Below are positions 10,666 to 22,566 of a DNA stretch of 64,000 nucleotides, piece after piece (the stretch's first letter is position 1; each line of letters begins with the position of its first letter). Position numbers and translations under genes: made by a program. Source of the stretch: Acephala macrosclerotiorum (Eukaryota > Ascomycota > Leotiomycetes > Helotiales > Mollisiaceae). Under the pieces are notes generated by a model. That model was not told the origin of the DNA, made no database searches, and was given only the letters and a program-made list of their open reading frames with translations. Where the stretch lies: NCBI GenBank assembly GCA_014904845.1, contig MU119385.1:1-64000 (forward strand), written 5' to 3'.

Positions 10666-12314
10666 CTAACTGTCCGATTTAATTTCAGGCTCAAGTGGAG
10701 CCCAATATCCCAAGCTCCCACTTGGCATCTCAAGTACCTGGCCATTCCTCCCAAATTCAGAGGCACTTAACACTACAGACCCGTGTACTCCTCCAGTCAT
10801 GCATCCTTTCCCCACTCGATTCCATATGTTTCCAGTCGCCACATATCCCCACTTCTGGGTATTGGACTCTTGGCATGGATCCATGCTCACGCTTCCCTTC
10901 TCATCATTGCCAACTGTCAGACAGAGAGGTATCGGCGAGATTCCTCATTGTCCTTTCACCTCTCGCTTGCCACGCATGCGAACCCGCTCCGGTGCAGTTC
11001 ATCCAGCTGACAACCCCAGCGGACTCGACTGTCAAACAATGCAACAATTTCGTATTGAAAGCCATTCCCGTGGGCGTGACACTTCAACACACTCCCCGCT
11101 CGTCGAACTTCTAAAGACCTTCGTCTCATGACTCGGAACGCCCACCACGAGATCATCCTGCACCTCACGGACATCTTTCGTCTACAAATGTTTCACCTGA
11201 AACTCTTGCCCTTCTGAATCCGCATACCCAACCCTCATCATCGGCACCGTCAACATCCCCTCTCCAGCTCCCCGATTTAGTGCCGTCAACAACCTATCCC
11301 CATTGCTCAAACTCCTCGTCAGAACATCCCATGTCCCATCCTGACTAACAAGCGTAGCCTGCAACCCCAACCCATCCTGATCAACTCGGTTCAATTCCTC
11401 ATTCGTCAAATACTCGATCTTCTCTTCACTCAGTCCCGGAATCCAAGCCGAGATAATCAACGGTGCACCGAAACTCGCCCATAGCGCAAACAGGCTCTTC
11501 TTCTCTTCCAAAGCGAGGTTTGCGTGATCTACGATCAGGAAATTCGGATCGTTGAAATAGAGCCATGCTTCTGGTACTGAGAGAGAAGAACTTCATTATC
11601 GGTAGTTTGTGACGATCGAGGACCAAGGGTCAGGAGAGTCGAAAGTAGTGATATCATCCGAATGCTTATCCAGCTCTCCATAAGTCGACACCCAATCCAT
11701 AACCGTATACCAATCCGTCAAATTATTCTTTCCAGAAAAATAGGCTGGCGCTGATTCTGAGAATATCAATTGTTGTTCCATAGCAGATAGGACATCATGC
11801 CAATGCCCATAAATCTCTTTGTACCTAGGCTCGGTACTAGGATCAACATAGCAGCCGTCGAGCTTTAAGTAGTCGATTCCCCAACTCCTAAACGTCCCCG
11901 CATCTACTTCCTCGTAGCCAAGGCTCCCAGGATACCCACCACACACGTCTCATTCCCCGCATCACTATAAATCCCAAACTTGAATCCTTTATCCCTCAGA
12001 AACTCTCCTAGCCAAATCGATCCTTCAGGGAATTTGATGGGGTCCCATTGGAGGCTGCCGTTTAAGGAACGGGAGTGCAAGGGCCAGCAGTCACCGATGT
12101 TGATAGCGGTGGTGGTGAAGAGGGATTCGTTGAGGGCGCATTCGAAGCGGGCCCAGTTGTTGTAGCTTATGGGGAGTGCGAGGAGGAGGGACTTTGAGGC
12201 GTGGGTAAGGGTGAGGGAGGTGGTTAGTGTGAGAAGGGGGGTTTGGATGTGGATTTTGAGCGCTGGTTGAGGGATGCAAGGACTTGTGCTGTGGAATGTC
12301 CAAGACAGTTTCAT
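10666..12314 (-). pseudogene. Secreted GH27 alpha-galactosidase with C-terminal beta-trefoil, decayed
   Basis: Reading leftward: [39 protein letters not shown], then in another frame [29 protein letters not shown] (catalytic nucleophile Asp), [26 protein letters not shown], then in a third frame [32 protein letters not shown] and [12 protein letters not shown], and last the ricin-type sugar-binding tail with QKWGY and CMTGG (10666-10890). Damage: about 15 residues missing before INIGDCW; a 2-base insertion at 11934-11948; frameshift(s) near 11585-11605; TAG at 11182-11184 exactly where the family has Trp (VKHL-stop-TKDV); further stops in 10890-11100. Functional relatives are extracellular and remove alpha-galactosyl residues from galactomannan and oligosaccharides. 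Confidence 0.87.
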
Positions 12315-12757
12315 TTTCTCACGAAGATGGAAGAACCTCTGTTTCGGTGCCCCTGAACTTACTGGTACATATCATCTTGGAATAAAGCTAATGGTAACAA
12401 ACAGTCCTGCCGTAGTCTCGCCATGCTAATTGTTCCTCAATTATCCAAACCCTGAAGCATTGCAGGCCTTCCCATACCAACTCTGCACTTGAACAGTAAA
12501 GTTACCCATCCCCGTGAAGATCACGCACCATCGAAGTTCCGGTTCGGGATGGTAGTTGAAATATACTTTCTGAGCTTCGGGAACCTTCACGTAATTTCAA
12601 CGCGAATACCTGCCTATTCGACGGCAAGCCGATGCCGATCCTGAAGCCGATGGAAGCAGCCGCATTAAAGCGTGCAAAGGGGTTCGATAGGTTGGGAACT
12701 CGTATGGTATCTCGAGGGAGAGTGTAGAGGTCATGAGAATTGGTTTAGAGTCGGCGT
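12315..12757. other. Intergenic, no gene seen
   Basis: Former promoter side of the GH27 pseudogene. No coding similarity or repeat seen up to the MITE target duplication. Confidence 0.45.
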
Positions 12758-12765
12758 CAATGTAC

Positions 12766-13206
12766 CAGAGTAGTCATTAAGCCAGTCAGCCCTTAATCAT
12801 TTGAGCAAAATAGTCAACTGACTAGCTGACAAAAAAGAAGGGCAATTGAATGACTTAACTTATGAACTGATTAGTTGCTAATTAGCTACTAAAAATAGTA
12901 TCAAATCACGTTTTAATTTATATCTTCGAGCAGTTCGAAAAGCTTGACTATTTATCTTTGTTTATAAATAGATCAAAAAGTTGAAAGAGACAAGAAGCTA
13001 GTAAATCTCTTGAGCTTATATTAAAGTTGCAAAAACTCACGAATTTTCAAGTGTTTTTAGTTATTTATCTCGTTAAAATGGCCCCAAAACTACAGAATTT
13101 CCAGGGTTTTAACTAATTATGTCATTTGAGATTCTTTCAACTGACTGGCTGATGAATGATCAGTTATCAGTACTGACATCAGTTAGCTGACTTAATGACC
13201 ATTCTG
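12766..13206. mobile_element. 441-bp non-autonomous hAT-type element (MITE)
   Basis: The element is bounded by an exact 8-base target-site duplication, CAATGTAC, at 12758-12765 and 13207-13214. Its ends are inverted repeats: left CAGAGTAGTCATTAAG, right (reverse complement) CAGAATGGTCATTAAG, 14 of 16 matching and 17 of 20 when extended; the mismatches are transitions. Subterminal CAACTGACTRGCTGA copies occur near both ends. The interior is AT-rich without an open frame. Eight-base duplications and CAG...CTG ends are the established signature of the hAT superfamily; lack of a transposase makes it non-autonomous. Confidence 0.85.
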
Positions 13207-13214
13207 CAATGTAC

Positions 13215-13741
13215 AGGGATGGGTTAGGTTCCCGGGGGTAATGAAGCAGCCTCGGCAGCCACTTGGTGATATCATCGTCCAGACACGGACTCGTTGATCT
13301 GCTGTGAGCGGAGGCGTACAGAAGCAAAAGTGACCAAGGAATGTTGATAGAGTTGGTACGAAACCACTTGATTGCGTAGTCGTCTCACAAGCGAGGATGG
13401 GATGAAAACCGGAAATCTTGAATGCCGAACAGACTTCATTGCTAATATCGAACACGGAAAGTCAAACAGACATTATTTAATGTCAATGTACACAACCAAC
13501 AATATCTAAATCCATAACGGTAAGGCTTCTGCTTGCAGGACTAACTAATTGCATCGACATTCCCTAACCTTCCCCTCACGAAAGTAATAACAGGAAGGAT
13601 ATCATAGAAACGCCGTTCAATGCAAAAACCCCGTTCAAATCCTCCGCCCACTGGAAAAATATGACGCCTCGAACGCCTTGCTCAGGCTCCTGCGCTGGCA
13701 CACCTATGCAATACCGTAATTGTACAATGAATAAACTAGAT
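13215..13741. other. Intergenic, no gene seen
   Basis: Between the MITE and the 3' end of rad21. No coding similarity noted; the last about 200 bases probably contain the rad21 3' untranslated region. Confidence 0.4.
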
Positions 13742-15721
13742 CTAAGCGGCGACGGCAACCATGGCTGGTCGCTCGAGGGTTGAGCTGGGACCAGCTTCCT
13801 CTTCTGCGATTTCACCACCTGCTTCTCTCTCGGCCCAATCTCCCCATAGGCCTCGCTTGCCTCGAACTCTGATTGGTGCGCCAACCAGGTTTTCATTTTG
13901 GTCGACCTTGACGGCGTCTTTTGTTGCCAGAACCAATATCTCGAAGAACATCTTCGTGGCATCGGCTCTGGTGGTGGTTGATTCAGGTAGAAGGTCCTGG
14001 AAGAGTACGCTGGCCTTCTTGCGCTTATCGGGACTGTTAGCTGCTTCAGGACCAAATTGATCACGAAGGAGGTGAACGGCGTGTTTGGTGCCGAGAGACA
14101 CTGGGCCGCTGTCTGCTGGATGAACAAGTGGTGCGGTGGTCTCGTCAAAGTTGGGTCCAGGACTGAGAGCATCAAGGCCAGCACTTGGCTCATGCTCATC
14201 ATCGTTATTCATCATAAATCCGTCATCATCGCCCATTTCGATCATGGTTCCATCAGGCGCGACGGTTGTGTTTGCATCAATGCCACCCGCGTTGTCGAGA
14301 CCCGCGGCAAGATCGTCCTCTTCGCCAAGATCGAGGCGGGGAGATTTGGATGGGTTCTGCTCATCACCACTTTCCATATCCGCAATGCCACTGTCGCGCT
14401 TGCGCTTAAGCTCTCCAGCTCTTCGGACTGCGTCGAGTGAGAGCATTCCTCGGAGTTCTGGTGCCCAGCCACTACTCCTGCCATCACCCATAATGTTGGA
14501 AACGAATCCACCATTCTTTTGCATTTCCATGAGAGCGAGAAGTTCAGGATCTCTGGGGAGGAATGACTGGGGTTTGAGAATCTTGTCATGATTCTGCTGT
14601 TGATCCTTAATGAGGGCAGCAGCGAGCTCGATAGCAGAATCAGGATGAAGGAATCGTTGTCTGCGAGCACGTTGTGCTGGGTTGCGGAAGACAGATTGTT
14701 CCGTCTCATCTTCTGGTTCATAGAGAGTGGAATTGAGGTTGCGCTGATGTTCAGCCTCGACTTCCGCTGCAACTGCCTCGTCTATGTCGGACAGAGGCGA
14801 TTCTGAAATTCTCTGGGGGCGGACAAGTGGAGCCGGGGGTAAAACGATATCGTCTCCTCCCATGTCGAGCATGTCATAATCTCCGTCATCATCTGCCAGT
14901 CGGATGCCATCATCACCACCTCCAAAGTCAAGGTTAAGAGATGTGTCTCGTTCACCAGCATCGAAATTGTCTTTTGATGGTACTTGAATATCCAACTCGC
15001 TCAGCAAATCATCCTCGGCAGCTCTAGCAGCTGGCGCATCTCGACCAATTTCCATGGTTCGATCGGCCTTTGGATTGAAGTCGTCGATATCCAGACCAAA
15101 ATCCAAGCCCAAGTCGAGATCATCCATAGGCTCCAAAACTAAATCATCATCATTCTGGTTCTCGATGCTATTCTGCAGGAATTGACTGCCTGTGAAGTCT
15201 TCTTGTAGGTTGATATCGCGACTGCCGGCTCGGCGTTTTCGTTGAGGTGTGTCGTCTTCTAGCTGAGAGAAGAGGAACGACGCGTCCGGCATCGGCGGCA
15301 TTTCTAGGTTGTCTCCCTCAGTTAGGACATCAGGAAGCATAAGAGCATCTCGGGAGGGCATATGAAGGCCAGCTGGGATATCGTTATTGCCAGAAAGGCG
15401 GAAAGCCTAGAGACAGTAAGTAACTGCAACAACGAATCCAATCTCGGGTCACTATACCATCTTAATTTTCATGAGTGCCTCATTGCAGTCATCGAGTAAA
15501 TAACGCGCTTTTCGACTGTAGATTCTCACAACACCCAGCAGAAGCTGTCCACTCAGTCGCAGTGCCATCGGCGCCTGATTCGGGGTGACGATAGCATCAA
15601 CACTATCTTTGACGCTGGCTTGCAGGATGTGGTTCTTGGAAAGTTTTCGTTCGAGATTGGCTGAAAGCCAGACCCGGGCCAAGGGGCCTGTCTTGGACAG
15701 GAGAGTCTCTGAATAGAACAT
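13742..15721 (-). CDS. rad21: Cohesin kleisin subunit SCC1/RAD21
   Basis: Mitotic cohesin kleisin that bridges the SMC1-SMC3 heads and is cut by separase at anaphase. Two exons: 15721-15458 and 15406-13742, intron 15407-15457 (GTATAG...CTCTAG, phase 0); product 642 residues, close to fission yeast Rad21 (628). The N-terminal SMC3-binding domain begins MFYSETLLSKTGPLARVWL and has LSGQLLLGVVRIYSRKARYL with a DCNEALMKIK helix end. The acidic middle is disordered and carries TMEIGR at residues 205-210, a good match to the separase consensus ([ST]xExGR). The C-terminal winged helix (KMFFEILVLATKDAVKV) binds the SMC1 head. It is divergent from pmr1 across an 888-base intergenic region. Confidence 0.95.
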
Positions 15722-16609
15722 ATTGATTGCTAGATAATGATCAAAAGCGATCTCGAAGGCTTGCGCCAGTCGATGGTGTGTTGTGGGTGCGAAGCAGTGG
15801 GTTGTTGGTGGGTAGGTTGACCGCGTTTGTTGTGTTATGATACGGGCGCGTCGAGAGAAATACCAACTTCAGTCGCAGATCGCATCCAAGGCGCGTTGTC
15901 TATCCTAGAATCTAGGTGGTTATTGGCGTCGCGACTCTGAGACTCAGCGATAGTAAGAGATGGAGCAAGAATTAGGGAGGTTGTGTTGGGTTGTGCGACA
16001 AAATCTCGAGGTGGGGATCGATCTTGATGGTGTTGATTTGAAGTGGCTGGGATGAAATTAGGCCTAGTTTGGAGGCCTCAGTATTCAGGCAGTTACTTTA
16101 GATATCACGTGGATAGCTCGATGTCTGAAATGGTATGACAATTAGCTGAAAACAACAAAGGATAATTAAACTACCGATGCGCATTTGAAAGTTGATCATG
16201 ACTTTAGTCAATCTTCATCTTGTAAATGTCGTTGCGAAGTTCACGAAATCTCTTCACGGATTATCCAGAATTGTACCTGGCCAAACTTAGAGTCCCAGGG
16301 CACCTGCACCAACAGGGGTCAAGCCGAACGCCAAAAGTCAGCGCAGCGTGGAGCTTTGAAACGGCAAAAGAGAAGTCGCGGACACGTAATTGTTAGGACC
16401 AGAATAATTTTTGTGTCTTGAATCGCTAATGATCCTCGACGACCATCTTCGCAATCGCATTTAATTGACCTCTGGCCAACAAGTCTTACATAAGTGCTGC
16501 CAGCCCGCCCGTCAGCTCCCAACGACTTCGAGATCGTATGCCTCAGCGATAGAGGCCGCGGACACGACAGCATCAGTTGCTGCTCGTCTTTGACCCGAGC
16601 ACAGGAGGA
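15722..16609. promoter_or_regulatory. Divergent promoter region between rad21 and pmr1
   Basis: The 888 bases between two diverging start codons must hold both promoters. No open frame with coding character was seen. No specific transcription-factor site could be assigned with confidence. Confidence 0.5.
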
Positions 16610-19600
16610 ATGGCTTGGCCGCGCATATCTCGGTCTGCGAGCCCAGGAGCCAGCTTACTGCCCTTGACGAATCTGCCAGCTGGCGATAATTCACGATTAG
16701 AACCACCGTCAAGACGAGAATCTCCAGACAGGTCGAGGTCGAGAAGCAGACATGAGCGGACCTCCTCGTCCATCGCGAAGGTTTGCACATCTCCATAACG
16801 TTGGGAATGGTGCTGACTGCTTGACAGACGGTAGCAGACGAGTTTGCAGGTCTCACTCCGAACGAAACTGCTGAGCGCCTGCAGACATCACTCACCACCG
16901 GTCTGTCTCCAGCCGAAGCTCTTGCTCGATTACATGACCAAGGTCCGAATGAATTACCACATGAAGAGCCCGAGCCATTATGGCTACGGTTTCTGAAGCA
17001 ATTCAAGGAGCCGCTGATCCTCCTGCTACTTTGTTCTGCCGGAGCGTCAGTAATTGTTGGAAATAAGGACGATGCGATCAGTATTGCCGTGGCAGTCACA
17101 ATTGTGGTTTCGGTTGGATTTATACAAGAATACCGGTCAGAGAAGTCGATTGAGGCTTTGAGCCACCTAGTACCGAATCATGCACATCTCATTCGAGGAG
17201 ACCAAGCCCGAACGGCGAACCTAAGAACACCATCATGGCCACCAAGCGCGGAACAACCACCAGAAAGGGAGCCCCTGGCGGATTCGACATCCCCTGAAGA
17301 TGATGAAGTGAAGTTGGAAGCTGCGTCAAGCAAGGTTATGGCAGCGCAGCTTGTACCTGGAGACCTCGTGCTGTTCACGACTGGAGACAGAATACCCGCA
17401 GATATCCGTGTTACAAAGGCATCAGACTTGTCAATTGATGAATCCAATCTGACTGGCGAGAACGAGCCAGTAAGGATAACGGCCGATGCTATAGTCAGAA
17501 ATACATACCCGCCAAGAGCTTCCTCGAGAAATCTTGAGCCTCCTGGCTCACCATCCTATGCTTCTGCGGGCAGCGGCACTGTCGGTGCAGATACTCGACT
17601 GAATAGCAAGACGAATATCGCATTCATGGGAACGCTGGTTAGATCAGGACACGGCCAAGGAATAGTGTATGCGACTGGAGGAAATACACATTTCGGCACA
17701 ATTGCTGCCAGTGTGACAGAAACCGAGAGTCCGCGAACGCCTCTACAACTTTCTATGGATGCGCTCGGATCACAACTCAGTCAAGCCTCATTTGTGATCA
17801 TAGCAATAATTTCTCTAGTGGGATGGTACCAAGGCAAAGCTCTGCTAGAGATCTTTACTATCTCAATCTCTCTGGCTGTAGCAGCAATCCCGGAAGGCTT
17901 GCCAATTATTGTGACAGTTACGCTCGCGCTTGGAGTCCATCGTATGGCGAGACATAATGCTATTGTGCGGAAAATGCCGAGTGTGGAGACTCTTGGTTCT
18001 GTAAATGTGGTCTGCAGTGACAAAACTGGTAAATGAAACGCCCCAAGGCCCCGTTTTTTGCTAACTCTATTCAGGGACTCTGACTATGAACCACATGACA
18101 ACAACCAGGCTGTGGTACTTTGACGCAGATTCGCCAATTGCTGTTGATTCTGACGATGAAGCGACCGAAGGAAAACCAGACCCAGTGACATTGCGCATTC
18201 TGCGGATTGGTAACATTGCAAATAACGCACGTCTAAACCGACGGTACGCACATGCGCAGACTGCTTCCTCGATGGCAGTGTTATCCTCCACTGGGACGGA
18301 CAATCATACGCTTCGAAGTCGATGGGTAGGACAGCCTACAGATGTGGCTATGCTAGATCTGTTGGATCGGTTCAAGGAGCACGATGTTCGAGATAGGCTT
18401 GGACATCGTCACGGAGAAACGCCTTTCAGTTCGGAACGAAAATGGATGGGTGTTTCCGTTGGCGACTTCAGCCCTGATGGAACCTCCTCATCAAAAGAGG
18501 TTGCGTACATCAAAGGGGCCATCGACAGAGTCTTGTCTAGATGCGATACATACTTGACAAAGGACGGTCGAGAAGTTGTTTTAGATGCGGTCCGAAGACA
18601 AGAAGCTTTGGACGCAGCTGAGAACCTGGCCCAGGAGGGTCTTCGTGTTCTCGGATTCGCAAGCGGCCCGGTTGCAAAGCACGCCAAATCTATCAGCTCG
18701 ATCAGTCGTAGTGGCACTCCTACAACCAAAATAGCAGAACCTCCCGTGTCACATAGCGAGGATGTGTACAAAGGCCTATGCTTTGCGGGCCTGGTGGGGA
18801 TGAGTGATCCTCCCAGAACTGGTGTCACCAAATCAATTCGACGTCTCATGCGAGGAGGCGTGAAAGTTATCATGATTACGGGTGATGCAGAGACAACGGC
18901 ATTGGCTATCGGGAAGAAGCTTGGCATGTCCATTGCGACTCCTCGTGAACACACAGCCAGTTCTGTAGCCGTAAAGCCAGTCCTGAGCGGGCATGAAATC
19001 GAGGAGATGTCAGACGAGGAGCTCGAAGCTGCCATTGCAAATACTTCAATATTCGCAAGGACGAGCCCGGATCACAAGATGAAAATTATCCGGGCATTAC
19101 AAGCTCGAGGTGACATTGTAGCGATGACAGGAGACGGTGTCAACGATGCACCAGCATTGAAGAAGGCTGATATCGGCATATCTATGGGTCTGCAAGGGAC
19201 TGATGTTGCCAAAGAAGCAGCAGATATGATCTTGACGGACGACGATTTTTCCACCATCTTACGAGCCATTGAAGAGGGGAAGGGAATCTTCAACAACATC
19301 CAAAATTTCCTTACATTCCAGTTGAGCACAAGCGCTGCTGCTCTCACCTTGGTATTTTTCTGCACGTGTCTGGGATTTAAGAATCCTTTGAACGCGATGC
19401 AGATTCTATGGATTAGTATGTCAACCCGTCCTGGTTTTTGTTTCCATGCTAACATTTCCAGATATTATCATGGATGGGCCTCCAGCACAATCTCTAGGTG
19501 TCGAACCTGTGGACCCAGATGTCATGACACGACCACCACGGAAACGCAATGCACCTGTCCTTACCTGGCCATTAATTACCCGAGTTATCACATCCGCAAC

Positions 19601-20009
19601 AATCATCATGTGCGGAACAATGCTAGTATACACCCACGAAATGCTCACCGACGGCGAAGTCACAAAGAGAGATACCACCATGACATTCACATGTTTTGTC
19701 CTCTTCGACATGTTCAACGCCTTAAACTGCCGCTCCGAATCCAAAAGCGTTCTCAGAGGCGAAGTCGGGCTCTTCAGCAATACGCTTTTCAACTGGGCTG
19801 TCTCACTGAGTCTAGGAGGACAGATCCTCGTTATCTATTTCCCGTGGCTACAAGAGGTGTTCCAGACAGAAGCATTGGGACCATTTGATTTGATCGGGTT
19901 GGTGGCGTTGGCTAGTAGCGTGTTCTGGGTGGATGAGGCGAGGAAATATTGGAAGGCGAGAGGGAAGACTTCGAGGAGGATAGGGGGTGGGTATAGCCAG
20001 GTTGTGTAG
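16610..20009 (+). CDS. pmr1: Golgi/secretory-pathway Ca2+/Mn2+-transporting P-type ATPase
   Basis: P2A-type ATPase that pumps Ca2+ and Mn2+ into the Golgi, supporting secretion and glycosylation. Four exons: 16610-16780, 16828-18028, 18075-19415 and 19462-20009 (introns 46-47 bases; 3261 bases, 1086 residues). The N-terminus is Ser/Arg-rich, followed by [15 protein letters not shown] and the first membrane pair. The actuator domain has [15 protein letters not shown]4 has IPEGLP, the phosphorylation site is SDKTGTLT (Asp about 455, split by intron 2), followed by MITGDAETT and [16 protein letters not shown], then the C-terminal membrane helices. Compared with yeast Pmr1 (950 residues) it has a longer N-terminus and inserts in the actuator and nucleotide-binding domains. 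The ATG at 16610 is preferred because the frame upstream lacks another ATG. Confidence 0.95.
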
Positions 20010-20601
20010 TGTGTATTAAATGATGAATCTTCATGGGAACAAAAAGGAGATGAGATTTGTATAACAGGTTGGAATTGGCATAGATTCCGGAGCTTGTGCA
20101 TTTATGGGAGAATCGTTTTTTGCTCTATTCATCGAATCGCCGAAGGGATGAGATCATGATTTAAGACTACTTCCGTTCCATTTCATTCAACATTTAAGAG
20201 CAGTAGTCCTGCCACCAATCCCGGTTCCGTTTCTACCTTCCTGTCCCTTTCGCCTCAAGCATCGCTGTCTCGTGACCCAAGCGGGGTCATGGTCATTAAG
20301 TTGCAGATCTCCAACCAGGGTCCACTTTCACCGGCAACTAAAAATGTTAAGTAACGTTACTATCTTTATACTCTTCGCGATCACAGCAGTGATCGCAGCT
20401 CGGAAGCTTCCTCTTCAAATGAAAGCGCGTCATGATAAGCTTTTGTGGTAGTTGCTCCTGGAGGCAGGCACAGGGCAGTGGCGCGCTGGGGCTAAAAGGA
20501 GAGTGCGGGGAGGGGATGTTACATGCGATTTAATCAATCTTATCCTCCTATGTTCTAAATTTTTAAGTATCGAACGATGCTGTGCTTCGACGTAAGATAC
20601 A
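20010..20601. other. Intergenic; promoter side of the GH35 gene
   Basis: No coding similarity. It should contain the pmr1 3' end and the GH35 promoter. No specific site called. Confidence 0.45.
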
Positions 20602-22566
20602 ATGGATGAAAGCTTCACGCCCCTTTCGTCCTACCTCTTCGCATCAAATCCGTTACCACCCTCCATTGTGCGTCTCTCCTCCCTTCTTCCCGGCCTCCTG
20701 GGCCTCGCCCAATTGGCCAGCAGCACCTACACTTACACCAACTCCTCCCTCGCATTCACCTACGATCGCTACAATTTCCTCCTCCATGGAGAACCTTATC
20801 AGATTATCGGCGGCCAAATGGACCCTCAACGCATCCCCTTTCAATACTGGCCCAACCGTCTCCGCGCCGCCCGCGCCATGGGTCTAAACACAATCTTCTC
20901 ATACATCTTCTGGGATCAGATCCAACCTTCTCCTTCCATCTGGGATTTTTCGGGCAGAAACAACATCGCTGGATATTTCCGGCTGGCGCAAGAAGCCGGG
21001 CTCAACATTGTTCTTAGGGCAGGACCATATGTTTGCGGTGAGCATGAATGGGGTGGTTTTCCTGCTTGGCTTTCCGAGGTTCCGGGGATGGTTGTGCGTT
21101 CTAACAACGGCCCTTTCCTCGAGGCGTCGAAAGTTTATCTTGATCGTTTGGCGGAAGAGATTCGACCGATGTTAGTGCAGAATGGAGGACCGGTGTTAAT
21201 GGCTCAAATCGAAAACGAATACGGTTCCTACGGCTCAAACCACACTTACATGGAAGCTTTACGAGACTTGTTCTATGGAGCTTTTGGTGATGATATGGTG
21301 CTATACACCAACGACGGCGGTTACAGCGAGGACATCATTAACGGTCAAATCGAAGGTATCCTCGCTGAAACGGACGGCGGACCACAATCTGGATTCTTGG
21401 CTAGGGATCAGTACGCATATCCTTCTTCTCTGGGTCCGCAACTTGATGGGGAGTATTATATTACTTGGCTGGATCTTTGGGCGAGTAACAGTACTTATGA
21501 TACTGATGTTGGGAATCCGACAGCTATTGCGCAGATTGTGGAGGATTTGAGCTGGACGTTGAATAATGGGAGTAGTTTCAGTTTGTATATGTTTCATGGA
21601 GGGACGAATTTCGGGTTTCAGAATGGCGCGGATTGGAGTAAGAGTTTGACGCCTGTTATTACTTCTTATGATTATGGAGCGCCTTTGACCGAGAGTGGTG
21701 GTGTTACAGATATTTATTTGGCGTTGAGGGAGATAATTGTGGGGTATCTCGGGAATGGGACGACGTTGCCGGAGGTGCCGAAGAACGAGACGCCGGTTGC
21801 GATTCCTGGGATTGAGATAAAGCCTTTGGTTGGGCTTTTTGATGTCTTACCTGAGTCGGTGGTGGGGGATTGGCCGACGAATATGGAGGCGTTAGGGCAG
21901 AGTCATGGGTTTACCCTTTATCGCCACACAGTCACATCTTCCACGTCGGGGAAGCTCATTGCAGGAGATCAGCCTCGAGATCGATTGCTAGTGTATGTCA
22001 ATCAGACGAGAGTCGGTGTGATTGATAGTATCTACGAAGCATACGCTACGGTCAACTTAGAGTTGGAGAAAGGAGATGTGCTGGATATTTTGGTGGAGAA
22101 CATGGGGAGGGTGAATTATGGTCCTAGGATCCCGGATCAGAAGAAGGGGATTGTTGGAAATGTTACTCTTGGAGAAGCGGTGTTGAAGGGGTGGGAGATG
22201 TATACCCTGCCATTTGCCTCCCCACCTTCATCGTCCTCCACCTTTGCTTTCGAGGTAGCGACATCCGAACTTGCTACTTCAGGACCAACATTCTATTCCG
22301 GGTCATTCGATATTCAAGGAGAGATTGGCGATACGTTCCTCCATCTTGCGAATTGGACGAAGGGTGTGGTCTGGGTGAACGGCGAGAATCTTGGAAGGTA
22401 TTGGGTTGTTGGACCGCAGCAGACGTTGTACTTGCCTGGGTGTTATTTGAAGGAAAATGGGAATGAGATTTTAGTGTTGAACTTGGAGCCGAGTGAGGGT
22501 GTGGGGGTGGTGGAGGGAGTGGTGGAGAGGTTGTGGGGTAATAATCCTGATCCTGATGCTCCTTGA
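20602..22566 (+). CDS. GH35 beta-galactosidase, secreted
   Basis: Single-exon 654-residue glycoside hydrolase of family 35, which releases terminal beta-galactosyl residues from plant cell-wall galactans, pectin side chains or lactose. The TIM barrel starts around residue 52 (FTYDRYNFLLHGEPYQIIGG). Acid/base glutamate lies in AQIENEYGSYG (about 202-211), the nucleophile region is GEYYITWLDLW (Glu284), and MFHGGTNFGF follows. The C-terminal beta-sandwich domains end in ENLGRYW and GPQQTLYLPGCYL, typical of the short GH35 forms. A hydrophobic stretch at residues 25-41 resembles a signal sequence, but it lies unusually far in, so translation may start at a later codon or an upstream exon may be missing. 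It stands next to the GH27 relic at 10.7-12.3 kb, also galactoside-directed. Confidence 0.93.
   Translation: MDESFTPLSSYLFASNPLPPSIVRLSSLLPGLLGLAQLASSTYTYTNSSLAFTYDRYNFLLHGEPYQIIGGQMDPQRIPFQYWPNRLRAARAMGLNTIFSYIFWDQIQPSPSIWDFSGRNNIAGYFRLAQEAGLNIVLRAGPYVCGEHEWGGFPAWLSEVPGMVVRSNNGPFLEASKVYLDRLAEEIRPMLVQNGGPVLMAQIENEYGSYGSNHTYMEALRDLFYGAFGDDMVLYTNDGGYSEDIINGQIEGILAETDGGPQSGFLARDQYAYPSSLGPQLDGEYYITWLDLWASNSTYDTDVGNPTAIAQIVEDLSWTLNNGSSFSLYMFHGGTNFGFQNGADWSKSLTPVITSYDYGAPLTESGGVTDIYLALREIIVGYLGNGTTLPEVPKNETPVAIPGIEIKPLVGLFDVLPESVVGDWPTNMEALGQSHGFTLYRHTVTSSTSGKLIAGDQPRDRLLVYVNQTRVGVIDSIYEAYATVNLELEKGDVLDILVENMGRVNYGPRIPDQKKGIVGNVTLGEAVLKGWEMYTLPFASPPSSSSTFAFEVATSELATSGPTFYSGSFDIQGEIGDTFLHLANWTKGVVWVNGENLGRYWVVGPQQTLYLPGCYLKENGNEILVLNLEPSEGVGVVEGVVERLWGNNPDPDAP

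Noticed and set aside
13761..14806. Several plus-strand frames of 70-150 codons
   Set aside because: All lie antisense to rad21, whose kleisin domains and intron are clear on the minus strand.
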